Made by a program: the position numbers and the translations under genes. The notes beneath the pieces were generated by a model that worked only from the letters and a program-made list of their open reading frames with translations, was not told the DNA's origin and ran no database searches. From Paraflavitalea sp. CAU 1676 (lineage in GTDB: Bacteria > Bacteroidota > Bacteroidia > Chitinophagales > Chitinophagaceae): a stretch of 64,000 nucleotides of DNA. Shown one piece after another: positions 1 through 9,500 of this stretch. The stretch lies in assembly GCF_029223285.1 (NCBI RefSeq), contig NZ_JARHUJ010000013.1, positions 62,001 through 126,000 of the forward strand, in the 5' to 3' direction. Position 1 is the stretch's first letter; each line of letters begins with the position of its first letter.

Positions 1-1
1 C

Positions 2-133
2 CGGGAAACACTGTTGGAAGTTGGCCGCATCATCCGCCGCCAGGGGCTTCCCAAACAGGATAAGGTAAACTACATGAAACTGCGTGGCGATACCAAACCG
101 ATCACTGCGCGCGATCTCGAAACACAGAAATAA
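2..133 (+). CDS. C-terminal end of an unrecognised protein (cut by window edge)
   Basis: The frame that starts at base 2 is open to a TAA at 131-133 and gives 43 residues, beginning RETLLEVGRIIRR and ending RDLETQK. Only the tail is present, so no domain can be assigned. It is separated by 15 bases from the MFS transporter gene on the same strand, so the two are probably cotranscribed. Because this locus handles sugars, the missing part may be a catabolic enzyme, but that is inferred only from the neighbours. Confidence 0.6.
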   Translation, partial: RETLLEVGRIIRRQGLPKQDKVNYMKLRGDTKPITARDLETQK

Positions 134-148
134 AAATCAGGAAGTCCG

Positions 149-1426
149 ATGTTGGTAAAAAGACCGATAGAACGATCTCCCTTCAGCAAAACCGAAGAAC
201 AGCCACCCAAACCGCCAGCGCTTTTCAGCATGGCGGTATTGGTGGCAGCCCTGGGATACTTTGTTGATATATACGATCTGTTACTGTTCAGTATCATACG
301 CATACCCAGTTTGCAGTCCCTGCACCTCGGCAACCAGGCTATACTGACAGAAGGCGAAAAGATCATACAGTGGCAAATGTGGGGACTGGTGATCGGTGGC
401 ATCATATGGGGTGTAATGGGTGATAAAAAAGGAAGGCTGTCTGTTTTATTCGGCTCCATCCTGCTTTATTCTCTCGCCAATATTGCCAATGGCTGGGTGC
501 AAACCGTAGACCAGTATAAGGTGATCCGCTTCATTGCCGGTATAGGACTTGCCGGCGAACTTGGTGCCGGCATTACGCTGGTGTCGGAGCTAACGCCCAA
601 AGAAAAGCGGGGTATTGCTACGTCTCTGGTGGCGGGCATAGGACTAACAGGCGCCATTTTCGCATTTGTTATGAAACAACACTTTCATTGGCGCACTTGT
701 TATTTTGCCGGTGGCGGCCTGGGTATCGTGCTGTTGATGCTGAGAATATCTGTATTCGAGTCGGGTTTGTTTCAGCAGAGCAGGAAGAAGAAACTGCGCA
801 GGGGAAGTTTGTGGATGTTGGTCAATAAAAAGAGGCGATTGAAGAAATATGTATTAAGCATACTGATCGGATTACCCACCTGGTTTGTGATTGGGGTGTT
901 GGTGTCCTTTTCGAAGGAATTTGGCGAGCATATGGATATTTCCGAAGTAATAGATCCCGGGCAATCCATCATGTATTGCTATGTGGGCTTATCCGTGGGC
1001 GACATCATCATCGGCCTGGTTAGCCAGCGCCTGAAAAGCCGTAAAAAAGCACTGTTTATTTTTTATGGTATCACCACGGTCTTCATGCTCCTCTATTTCA
1101 CCGCGCAATGGCAGGGCAGCGCAAGTGGCATGTACTGGATCTGTGCGGGATTAGGATTTGGTGCTGGTTACTGGGCCATATTCGTTACGATGGCGGCCGA
1201 ACAGTTTGGCACCAACCTCCGCTCTACCGCTGCCACCACCATACCCAATATGGTGCGGGGTATGCTGGCGATATTGATATTGCCGCTTTTTCAATACCTG
1301 CGTGGCATTGCTGATTTTTATACGGGTGGGTGGATCACTGCGGCGATCATCATGGTCATCACGGTAGTTGCAGCCATTCGCATCGAGGAGACTTTCAATA
1401 AAGACCTGAATTTTGTAGAACGATAG
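149..1426 (+). CDS. MFS transporter
   Basis: This 425-residue inner-membrane protein belongs to the major facilitator superfamily. About twelve hydrophobic segments are visible. The loop between segments 2 and 3 carries the motif GDKKGR (residues 91-96), and an acidic residue lies in segment 1 (D40 in GYFVDIYD). These features fit the metabolite:H+ symporter branch. The start is preceded by AGGAAG, an unusually good ribosome site for this genome. It lies directly behind a truncated gene, and two bases after its stop an AraC-type regulator begins, so the three are probably one transcript. The substrate cannot be read from sequence; a sugar or sugar acid is the contextual guess. Confidence 0.9.
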   Translation: MLVKRPIERSPFSKTEEQPPKPPALFSMAVLVAALGYFVDIYDLLLFSIIRIPSLQSLHLGNQAILTEGEKIIQWQMWGLVIGGIIWGVMGDKKGRLSVLFGSILLYSLANIANGWVQTVDQYKVIRFIAGIGLAGELGAGITLVSELTPKEKRGIATSLVAGIGLTGAIFAFVMKQHFHWRTCYFAGGGLGIVLLMLRISVFESGLFQQSRKKKLRRGSLWMLVNKKRRLKKYVLSILIGLPTWFVIGVLVSFSKEFGEHMDISEVIDPGQSIMYCYVGLSVGDIIIGLVSQRLKSRKKALFIFYGITTVFMLLYFTAQWQGSASGMYWICAGLGFGAGYWAIFVTMAAEQFGTNLRSTAATTIPNMVRGMLAILILPLFQYLRGIADFYTGGWITAAIIMVITVVAAIRIEETFNKDLNFVER

Positions 1427-1428
1427 TT

Positions 1429-1824
1429 ATGAACCCGAAAATCTGTTCTTTTAATAAGTACCAGGAGCGCTCATTTCTTGTTCGCCAGGTTACAGACAAT
1501 GAAAAGATAGAAATGGTACTTGATTATGTATTTGACAACTACCACCAGGGAGTATTGGTGGAAGATGCGGCCAGCATGTTGTGCATGACACCCCAAACAT
1601 TCAGGCGCTTTTTCAAAAGCTATACCAGTAGAACCTTTAAGCAGTTTGTGATAGAGGTTCGCATCAGGAGCGCCTGCCGTATGCTGTTGCAAGGCGAAAA
1701 GAATGTCTCGGAAGTTGCCTACGCCTGCGGCTATCGGACTGCTTCGCATTTTATCAGGCAGTTCAACGACATCATCGGCAAAACTCCTCTGCGCTACCAG
1801 AGAGAGGACCGTACTGAAGATTGA
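1429..1824 (+). CDS. Mini AraC-type regulator (DNA-binding domain only)
   Basis: The 131-residue product has the double helix-turn-helix of AraC regulators over about residues 28-125, including RRFFKSYTSRTFKQFV and the second-helix signature ACGYRTASHFIRQF. The usual N-terminal cupin sensor is absent. The first 20 residues contain SFLVR, which also occurs near the N-terminus of the full-length AraC protein at 29385-30296, and the two DNA-binding domains are alike. It therefore looks like an internally deleted relative of such a regulator. The start is two bases behind the MFS stop and a strong terminator follows the gene. With no sensor it may bind DNA constitutively or as a competitor; this is inference. 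Confidence 0.85.
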   Translation: MNPKICSFNKYQERSFLVRQVTDNEKIEMVLDYVFDNYHQGVLVEDAASMLCMTPQTFRRFFKSYTSRTFKQFVIEVRIRSACRMLLQGEKNVSEVAYACGYRTASHFIRQFNDIIGKTPLRYQREDRTED

Positions 1825-1865
1825 CAGGAGATGTGATCGCTTTCAACCCGGGCAACAAAAATGAC

Positions 1866-1904
1866 AACAGATGCCGATGCACTACGCATCGGCATCTGTT
1901 TTTT
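1866..1904 (+). terminator. Rho-independent terminator
   Basis: A perfect 15-bp stem (1866-1880 with 1886-1900) encloses a 5-base loop and runs into TTTTTT. It closes the MFS/mini-AraC transcript and insulates the LacI fusion gene downstream. Confidence 0.9.
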
Positions 1905-1997
1905 CGGCACGTCGGTAATACACAAAGCACAATTATGGCGAAACTTTATTTGATAGTCGGAAATGTATAAAACAAAGTCTTATTTGGGGTAAGTATC

Positions 1998-2010
1998 GCT
2001 GACGTTCCCG
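1998..2010. promoter_or_regulatory. Candidate operator half-site upstream of the LacI fusion
   Basis: The nine bases ACGTTCCCG (2002-2010) repeat exactly the right part of the palindrome at 9976-9989; the left part is degenerate. It lies about 107 bases upstream of the LacI-type regulator gene in an otherwise gene-free stretch (1905-2116). This position would suit autoregulation. It was found by eye and there is no binding evidence. Confidence 0.4.
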
Positions 2011-2116
2011 TGCTAACTTTATCCTTATCCGGTGTCTCTTCGATCCCGACCACCTGCTTGCAAGCATCAACAACCTTCGCCTATGTCTACACTAGCTACC
2101 TCATCAAAAAAGCTGT

Positions 2117-4333
2117 ATGAAAAGAAACCAGGTTACCATCCTCGACCTTGCCCGGCAGCTGGGGATTTCTAAATCAACTGTATCCAGGGCGCTCCAGGGT
2201 ATGAAGCAGATAAGTCCTGAAACCCGGAAATTGGTCACTGATCTCGCTCATGCAACCGGGTACCAACCCAACCTGATGGCGCTGGGGTTAAAGAATCAAC
2301 GCAGCAATATCATTGGCGTAATTGTACCTGATATTGAACTTCCGTTTTATGCCAGCTTAACGAGCAGTGTGCAGCAATATGCCTTACAGCATAACTATCA
2401 TACGGTGATCTGTCAATCCAAAGAATGCTTTTCGGTCGAGACAGATGTACTCCAGACCTTGTGGGGACTACAGGTTGCAGGCATATTGATGATCCATTCT
2501 AAGGAAACCAGGGACTTCGCCCATGTACAACAGGTCATCGGAAGAAAGATACCGGTCATCCTCGTCGATCGTTCTGTCACAGACTTCGATATACCCCAGG
2601 TAGAGAACGATCATTATGCCGGAGGATTTGCCATCGGACAACACCTGGCGCAGGTTGGTTGTAAAAATATCGCCATCATCGGTGGACCCAGGCACCTGAA
2701 ATTAAGCAACCTCCGCATCGAAGGCTGTGTGGCGGGTGCCGGTAGCGCCGGCGTACCTATTAAGGCTTCGTACATATACCAGGGTGATTTTAATCGTGAA
2801 AAAACACTTTCCATTCTGGATGAAATATTGAAGTCCGACACCCGGCCCGACGGCATTTTTTGTGTGCAGGATCGCGGTGCCTTTGAGGTCCTGAAGCAAC
2901 TTGAATTCCGGAACATCGCAGTACCCGATGAAATTGCCGTGGCAGGCTTTGGCAATGAAATGATGTCAAAATATGTAGTGCCCTCCCTGACTACTGTCGA
3001 ACAAAACCCAGCGAGGTTGGGTGAATTGGCGACAGCCACCCTCATCAGTCAAATAATGGATAACGTGACGGCGCCCATTCAGCAGCAACTCATCAGGCCG
3101 GAATTGATCGTAAGAGATTCCACCCGCCGTACCATTACCCGTCAAACAAAGGTTAACCACCTGAAGGCTGAACGGGTTGTGTGTACAGCGGCCACTGTTG
3201 TCGATAGTTTCAAGTCGTTGTATGGCGCCGCTCCTGCGTGTACCGTGCAGGCGCCGGCGGTAATCACCCTGGGTGGCGACTATACCGACTACCATGATGG
3301 CATTTTAGTTGGGGCTGGAATAGATCAGCAGGTCTATTGCTGTCTTTCCGAAAGCCCGGATTCCTTGTGCCATATACAGGCAGTTGAAACCAACGAACAC
3401 CTGTGCCTGCCATTGGATCAGTTAAGATTTTCTGCCGTTTCCTGGTCGCCTTTTATTCAATCGGTATTGAACGCTTTTCAACATGCTCAGATACCTATAC
3501 GACCCTTTCAGCTTGCTTTTGGAGGAAACATTGCTGCAGTAGCAGGTCCTCCCACCGCATCGCTTCAGGGAGGATTGCTGTATGGATTAAATGCCCTTTT
3601 CAACCTGGGCCTCACAAAATCAGCTCTTGTGAGGCTAGCACTGCAAGCGGAAAACGAACTGAGAGAAACGCCAACAGGGATTATCAATAAATATGCCTGT
3701 ATGCTGGGCAAAACAGGTGGATTCATGAAAGTGGATTGCCTGTCGATGGATTTTGAATACCTCGATTTTCCGTATGAAACTTATTCGTTGATCATGTGCG
3801 ACACAGGGGTGCATTATGGTTCGGCCCGTGCCGAAATGAATACCCGCATCAGCGAAACACAGGAAGTACTCGATTGTTTAAAGGGAAAATTCCCTGCCGT
3901 GCAGTCCTTCCGGGATATAACCCCCGGTATGCTGGTGGCAGCCAGGGGACGTATGCGACCCGATATATTCAGGCATGCCAACTATATCGTACGTGAAATA
4001 GCCAATGTTCAGGAGGCAGTTGGTGTATTAAGGCAGGGTCTGGTGATACCGTTTGGCGAAACGCTGTATGCTACACAAAAAGGACTGCAGGAAGATGATC
4101 GGTTCAGCTGTCCGGAGGTTAATTTCCTGATCGGTTTTGCCCGCAGGCAAAAAGAATGTATTGGTGCTAAAATGATCGGTGAAGGCTTTGGCAGTAGCAC
4201 TCTTCATATTGTGAACAGGAGCGGCTTGGCGAACTTTATGCGAAAACTGGAAACGGCCTATCTTAAAAAATATGGGGTGCGGCCAGGACTACAAGCGGTG
4301 AGTTTGTCAAAGGGAGTCTGTTTGATCTCCTAA
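2117..4333 (+). CDS. LacI-type regulator fused to a degenerate galactokinase (GHMP) domain
   Basis: This is one 738-residue open frame. Residues 3-55 form the LacI helix-turn-helix and hinge helix (TILDLARQLGISKSTVSRAL), and residues 60-335 are the periplasmic-binding-protein-like sensor of that family. After a linker, residues 375-735 align with galactokinase: APAVITLGGDYTDYHDG (380-396), AENELRETPTGIINK (511-525) and GAKMIGEGFG (683-692). The catalytic Arg of APGRVNLIGE is Val382 and the base Asp of GIMDQ is Asn524. The Ser-rich ATP loop GLSSSA is replaced by GPPTAS. It is therefore probably a sugar (or sugar plus nucleotide) sensor and not a kinase, comparable in principle to yeast Gal3. 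The gene converges on the SusC/SusD pair it likely regulates. Confidence 0.9.
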   Translation: MKRNQVTILDLARQLGISKSTVSRALQGMKQISPETRKLVTDLAHATGYQPNLMALGLKNQRSNIIGVIVPDIELPFYASLTSSVQQYALQHNYHTVICQSKECFSVETDVLQTLWGLQVAGILMIHSKETRDFAHVQQVIGRKIPVILVDRSVTDFDIPQVENDHYAGGFAIGQHLAQVGCKNIAIIGGPRHLKLSNLRIEGCVAGAGSAGVPIKASYIYQGDFNREKTLSILDEILKSDTRPDGIFCVQDRGAFEVLKQLEFRNIAVPDEIAVAGFGNEMMSKYVVPSLTTVEQNPARLGELATATLISQIMDNVTAPIQQQLIRPELIVRDSTRRTITRQTKVNHLKAERVVCTAATVVDSFKSLYGAAPACTVQAPAVITLGGDYTDYHDGILVGAGIDQQVYCCLSESPDSLCHIQAVETNEHLCLPLDQLRFSAVSWSPFIQSVLNAFQHAQIPIRPFQLAFGGNIAAVAGPPTASLQGGLLYGLNALFNLGLTKSALVRLALQAENELRETPTGIINKYACMLGKTGGFMKVDCLSMDFEYLDFPYETYSLIMCDTGVHYGSARAEMNTRISETQEVLDCLKGKFPAVQSFRDITPGMLVAARGRMRPDIFRHANYIVREIANVQEAVGVLRQGLVIPFGETLYATQKGLQEDDRFSCPEVNFLIGFARRQKECIGAKMIGEGFGSSTLHIVNRSGLANFMRKLETAYLKKYGVRPGLQAVSLSKGVCLIS

Positions 4334-4356
4334 CCAACGTTTATCGTCATTACCAG

Positions 4357-4393
4357 AAAAAAGGGGCCGGATCTTTAGAAACAATCCAGCCCC
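4357..4393 (-). terminator. Terminator of the SusC/SusD transcript
   Basis: On the minus strand a GC-rich hairpin (arms 4363-4372 and 4384-4393, one mismatch) is followed by a run of six T. It lies about 80 bases beyond the SusD stop, in the gap shared with the convergent LacI fusion gene. Confidence 0.75.
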
Positions 4394-4469
4394 GTTGAAC
4401 ATAACCAAACGAAACATAGCGAATGAGCGCTAACAGAGTTATTCTACGTTGAACTTTATTCCAATATCC

Positions 4470-6554
4470 TCAGTACCCTTTGTTCTGCACCAGGTTGGGA
4501 TTATTAACGATATCGGAATAGGGAATGGGTAAGTAATTCATGTTGTCGTTGATGTAACTGAAATCACTCTCTGGTCTGTTATACTGATTGGCCAGGTGGC
4601 TGATTATCGTGGCCGGCAGTATACCCCAACGCTTCAGATCATACCAGCGGTGATTTTCAAAGGCCAGCTCCCGTCTTCTTTCCTGCTTCACCAGGTTAAT
4701 AAGCTCTTCTTGCGAACCAAAGGTTAGATCGGAAAGTGCCGGCGTTGTACCTGTTCCCGTAGTGCCACCATGAGCCAGGCGGATGGCGTTAAGCTGTGCT
4801 AATGCGATATCCATATTCGCTGCGCCACCCATCTGGGCCAATGCTTCTGCATACATCAGGAGTACATCGGAATAACGTAGCCAGAAATAATCATCGGCAT
4901 TATCGTTGGCCAGCGAGTTAATGGGGTCATTGTATTTTACAATCCGTAAAGCACTATTCACTAAGGTGATCCTGCGCATGTCGGCCCACTCATATACACT
5001 CCTTGGGTTGGGTGTGTAGGTGAACACCTGACCAGGCTGAAAGCCATTGACGGAATAATAATACGTAGTAGAATTTTCCACCCAGTTAAATCCAGGAGCC
5101 GTACCGGCATTCCGTATCGAAGAGAAAAAAGCACTGGTTCTCACTGCAGTAGCGGTAGCGACTGCATTAACAGGTGGCGCCAGCTGATCGTACAACATTT
5201 CAAACTTTCCATCACCTTCATACAGCTTTACCTGGAAACTGATATTGTTTGACACCGTGGTTCCTGCTCTCCACCGCCAGTTCTTCCATTGCACCGTCAG
5301 CACCCGGTTAGGGGCTGCACCCGTAGTTGCATAAGATGCCTCACCACCAGCACCGTTTAAATTGTCGAGCAAGGGGCCGATCAGCGGGTCTTTGGAAGTG
5401 GTCATTCCTGTAGGGCTTACCGTCCTTGGTACAAAACTGATGAAGCCGTTACTGCACATATAGAACTTATCCACTTTCAAACCACCAAAATTAAACGTAA
5501 AGCCGATGGGCAATGCGCCGGAAATAGCTTCATCCACCTGAACGGATGGCACTGAGGTTCCACCTGCCAGGTTGGTATAAGCATTTGTTCCGGCAGTAAA
5601 AGAATACAGATTAAAATCATTAGAAACCAAGGCCATGGCAAGTGAGGTATATTTATTTTTCAACCAGGTATAGGCCAGTAAATTCGGAGGCATTCCCGAT
5701 GTACCCTTTGAGTAAAAGATCCTTTCCCGGTCAGCAGCCTTGTTCGCTGCAGAAGTATGGAAGATATTACTGTAGTTGGTATTGAGGCCAACCGAATATT
5801 GTAAATTGTTATCGATCAGTTCTTTCAATTTATCGGCCGCCAGTTGGTATTTGGAAACATCCTTCAGCGGAAACCCCGCCATGGTAAGATATACTTTGCC
5901 CAATAAGGCTTTTGCCGCCGCCCTGGTGGCCCGCCCGCCATTCTGGGAATCGTTATAGGCGTAATAGTCGTCAAGGTTAGCCTCAGCATATTGCAGGTCA
6001 TCGATGATCACCTGGTATACTTCGGTTTCTGTAGCCCGCGCAGGCGTCAGGTTGTTCTTCACCACATCAGCAGGCTCCAGCATCAACGGCACACCGCCAA
6101 ACAGCTGCACCAGGCGGAAGTAGTAGAATGCCCGCAGAAACCGGGCTTCTCCTGTTACCCGGCGAACCACCTCCCCTTTGATCTTCGTTGAATCATTTAC
6201 AAAGGCCACCACATTGTTGGCCCGCTCTATCGTGCGGTAAGCATTAGACCACGTATCCCTGATATCGGTATGCCTCGAATCGTAGGCAAGATATTCCATA
6301 TCCAGCCTGGCATCCAGGTTACTGGTTCCCACTGTACCATCGTCACTCATCCAGTCTTGTATAAACAGGGGGGCCATATTCGTTACATCAAATCGCATGG
6401 TTTGGTAAACCGCATTGACTGCTGCGATGGCATCCTGGTCTGTACGGTAAAAATTGGCGCGGTTGATCAGCGATTTGAACTCTTCCGTCAGAAACTTCTT
6501 ACAGGAAGTATGCAATAACATAATGTATAACAGTAAAAATGATAGCTTCTTCAT
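4470..6554 (-). CDS. SusD/RagB-type outer-membrane lipoprotein with an inserted beta-rich domain
   Basis: This is a surface glycan-binding lipoprotein that caps the SusC channel. A lipoprotein signal ends at Cys18 (LLHTSCKK). SusD-type TPR sequence covers about residues 20-310, and the SusD C-terminal region resumes near 517 (YEWADMRRITL, then DDYFWLRYSDVLLMYAEA and ERRRELAFENHRWYDLKRW). The region in between, about residues 312-516, is foreign to SusD and explains the length of 694 against the usual 450-600. It reads as a beta-sandwich (LPIGFTFNFGGLKVDKFYM, CSNGFISFVP), of a type seen in secreted Bacteroidota proteins. It probably adds a second binding surface; that is inference. It follows the SusC gene by 21 bases. 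Confidence 0.9.
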   Translation of the reverse strand: MKKLSFLLLYIMLLHTSCKKFLTEEFKSLINRANFYRTDQDAIAAVNAVYQTMRFDVTNMAPLFIQDWMSDDGTVGTSNLDARLDMEYLAYDSRHTDIRDTWSNAYRTIERANNVVAFVNDSTKIKGEVVRRVTGEARFLRAFYYFRLVQLFGGVPLMLEPADVVKNNLTPARATETEVYQVIIDDLQYAEANLDDYYAYNDSQNGGRATRAAAKALLGKVYLTMAGFPLKDVSKYQLAADKLKELIDNNLQYSVGLNTNYSNIFHTSAANKAADRERIFYSKGTSGMPPNLLAYTWLKNKYTSLAMALVSNDFNLYSFTAGTNAYTNLAGGTSVPSVQVDEAISGALPIGFTFNFGGLKVDKFYMCSNGFISFVPRTVSPTGMTTSKDPLIGPLLDNLNGAGGEASYATTGAAPNRVLTVQWKNWRWRAGTTVSNNISFQVKLYEGDGKFEMLYDQLAPPVNAVATATAVRTSAFFSSIRNAGTAPGFNWVENSTTYYYSVNGFQPGQVFTYTPNPRSVYEWADMRRITLVNSALRIVKYNDPINSLANDNADDYFWLRYSDVLLMYAEALAQMGGAANMDIALAQLNAIRLAHGGTTGTGTTPALSDLTFGSQEELINLVKQERRRELAFENHRWYDLKRWGILPATIISHLANQYNRPESDFSYINDNMNYLPIPYSDIVNNPNLVQNKGY

Positions 6555-6575
6555 AATGCGTTTTTTAGCTGGATG

Positions 6576-9500
6576 TTAAAAATTCACGTTCAGGCCGAAT
6601 CGGTAAACACGCCCCAGTGGGCTAGTTCCACCGTCTACACCACGCGCTAAACCGCCTGAGGTGTTCACTTCAGGGTTATATCCGGGATAAGAAGTAAGGA
6701 TAAACAGGTTCTGGCAGTTCGCATAGAACTTTACACCCGCTACTTTGATGCGCTTCATCCACGAAGCAGGCAACGCCCAGGAAAGCGTAATGTCCCGGCA
6801 ACGCAGGTAGGTGCCGTCTTCGAGGTAAAGGTCAGTGGATTCACGGGGATCATACAGCGATCCAGGTACCTGGATGTTGGCGCGCTCGTTGTGCAGCCTG
6901 ATCTTGTCCGCTTCTTCTGCACTCATAGTTGGCGTGATCATTCTGTAGCGACGATCGAAAATATCCTTGCGTATATTGGCCTGTCCACGATTTAAAGACA
7001 TCGTATTGAACTCATAATAATCAAATATCTTGTTGCCTACCGAATAACTGAAGAACGTTGCCAGTTCTAAACCCTTATAGGAAATCGTGGAACTGAAACC
7101 ACCAAAATATTTTGGCAAGGCACTGCCAAGGTAGGTCCGGTCTTTATCGTCCAGCAATCCATCATTGTTAAGGTCAGCATAACGGCGGTCGCCTTCTCTG
7201 GCGCCAGTCTGAAACCCAGCCGGTTTTTCCAGGATCGTTTTGTCCGTCCACACTCCGATGGTTTTTAACCCATAAAACTGCCCGATTGACACCCCAGGCT
7301 GCAACCGGAATAAATAAGCACCCGTTACTACCTGGCTGATATCCTGGTATTCTCCTTTTCCTCCAGACAACTGGTCTACCCGGTTCCTGTTGATGCCGAT
7401 ATTGGCCTCTAAGTTCCAACGTACCTTTTTGCTGTTAACGACTTTCCAGCCAGCACTGAATTCAATACCCTCGTTGGTAAGCGAAGCAATATTTCGGGTG
7501 AGGAAGGTATATCCACTACTCAACGGAGGGATGGTTCCATACAACAAGTCATTGGTCCTTTTCCGGTACACTTCGGCAGTCAATGAAAAACGGTCTTTAA
7601 AAAAGCTGAGGTCTGCGCCGAGATTCACAGAAGCCGTTCGCTCCCAGCGTAAGGTGGGATTGGAAAGATTGGTAGGAGTAAATCCAACATTCACCGTATT
7701 GCCAAAAACAACACTGGCCACATCCAGGGTGCTGATGGTAGAGTATGGAGCTATCGACTGGTTACCTACGATACCCCAGCTGGCCCTCAATTTCAGATCA
7801 CTGAAGATCGACCTGAGCGGTGAAAACCATTTCTCCTGGTTCAGGCGCCAGGCAGCACTCACGGCCGGAAAGAATCCATAGCGTTCATTTTCTGTAAACT
7901 TGGAAGTACCGTCCATACGACCGGAAGCACTGAGATAATACCTGGACTTGTAGTTATAAGAAGCACTAACGATGGAAGAAACCAACTGATTGGCATTATA
8001 CGTTGTATAGGGTGTGTTGGAGGCGGATCCCGATTGGAGCGAATGATAGGTGGCTACATCAGAAGTGAACCCGATGGTGGAAGCAGTTTGTGTCTTAGAA
8101 ACAAACTTCTCGGCCGAAGCCACCACAAAAGCAGACAATATATGGTCTTTGCCGAAGCGCCGGTTGTAATTGGCCTGCAACTGATAGAGCAACCCGGTAT
8201 TTTGCGAATTGCCGGCGCTGGCAGCTCCCTTCAGCGCGGAGCCGCCGATATAGATGCTGGGCGTATAATTTTCGAGCAGCGCATTAAAAGTGGTAAGCCC
8301 CAGCTTGGCACTTACGTTAAGGTGGTTATTGATTGACCAGGCAAGACCAATATTGGTTAGTAATTGGGTGGAGGTTTGTACGTTCTTCACCTGGTTTGAA
8401 CCGCCAAATTCAAATGGATGATTGGTGTAAGCCAGGCTTCTTGCTTCGTTGGCTGCAAACCGGGGATTATAATAAACAGTAATACCCCGCGTAGCATCAT
8501 ACGTTGTAGCTTGTCCATTTCCATATTGATACAGCGCCAGGTAATTCAATCCCCCATCCGGATTGACAAGCGGAACCGAAGAGGGCCAGCCTAACACTTT
8601 ATTGGAAAGTATGGTAGTAGGTTGACCATTGCGTACCGAGTTGGTATAATTGGTGCTCATGGTAAAAGTGAGGTCCGGGCGCAATTTTCCTTCATAGCTT
8701 AGCTTGCCATTATAACGGTTCAAGGAAGTGCTGGGTATCATGCCCACCTGGTTATAGTACTGGCCCGAAAAGAAAACTTTGTTTTTTGCATCACCACCCG
8801 AAACGCTCATGTAAATGTCTGTGGTAGGCGCCGTTTGCTGAATATCTTTCTGATGATCGTATGTTGGCAGGGAATCTATTTCCTCGGGGAGGTAAGGTTG
8901 AATAGCCGTGGTATTATAGCCAATGGCTTTCCGGTAGGCCCAGTACTCATTCATAAAGGTGGCATAGTCGCGACCATTCAATACCTTGATGCTCCTGGTA
9001 GACCTGGTCATTGAATAATTCGCATTCAGCGACACGTTGATCTTCCCCGCTTTGCCCGATTTAGTGGTGATCAACACCACACCGTTCGCCCCCCGTGCGC
9101 CGTAAATGGCGGTAGCAGCGGCGTCTTTCAGTATTTCGATGGTTTCGATGTCATTGGGATTGATCATCGTTAACGGATTGGACGTACTAGGGGAAACCAG
9201 GCTACTTGCACCGGTAGTGAGGTTCAGATCAGGACTATTCAGCGGAATGCCGTCCACCACGTACAACGGCTGGGATGAAAAGCTGATGGAACCGATGCCT
9301 CTTATCTCCACACTAACACCGCCGCCCGGATCGGTCGAGTTTTCCAGCACCTGCACACCGGCAGCGCGCCCCCCGATCAACTGTTGAAAGGAGGAATATC
9401 CCCCTTCGGTATTATTCTTCGTATCCACTTTTGTAACCGAAGTGGTCAGGTCCCTTTTCTTCTTGCTTTCATAGCCAATGATGACCACGTCGTCCAGATC

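Noticed and set aside
1905-2116. Bacteroidota-type promoter boxes (TTTG ... TAnnTTTG) upstream of the LacI fusion
   Set aside because: Partial matches exist, but the spacing is wrong, so no promoter was called.
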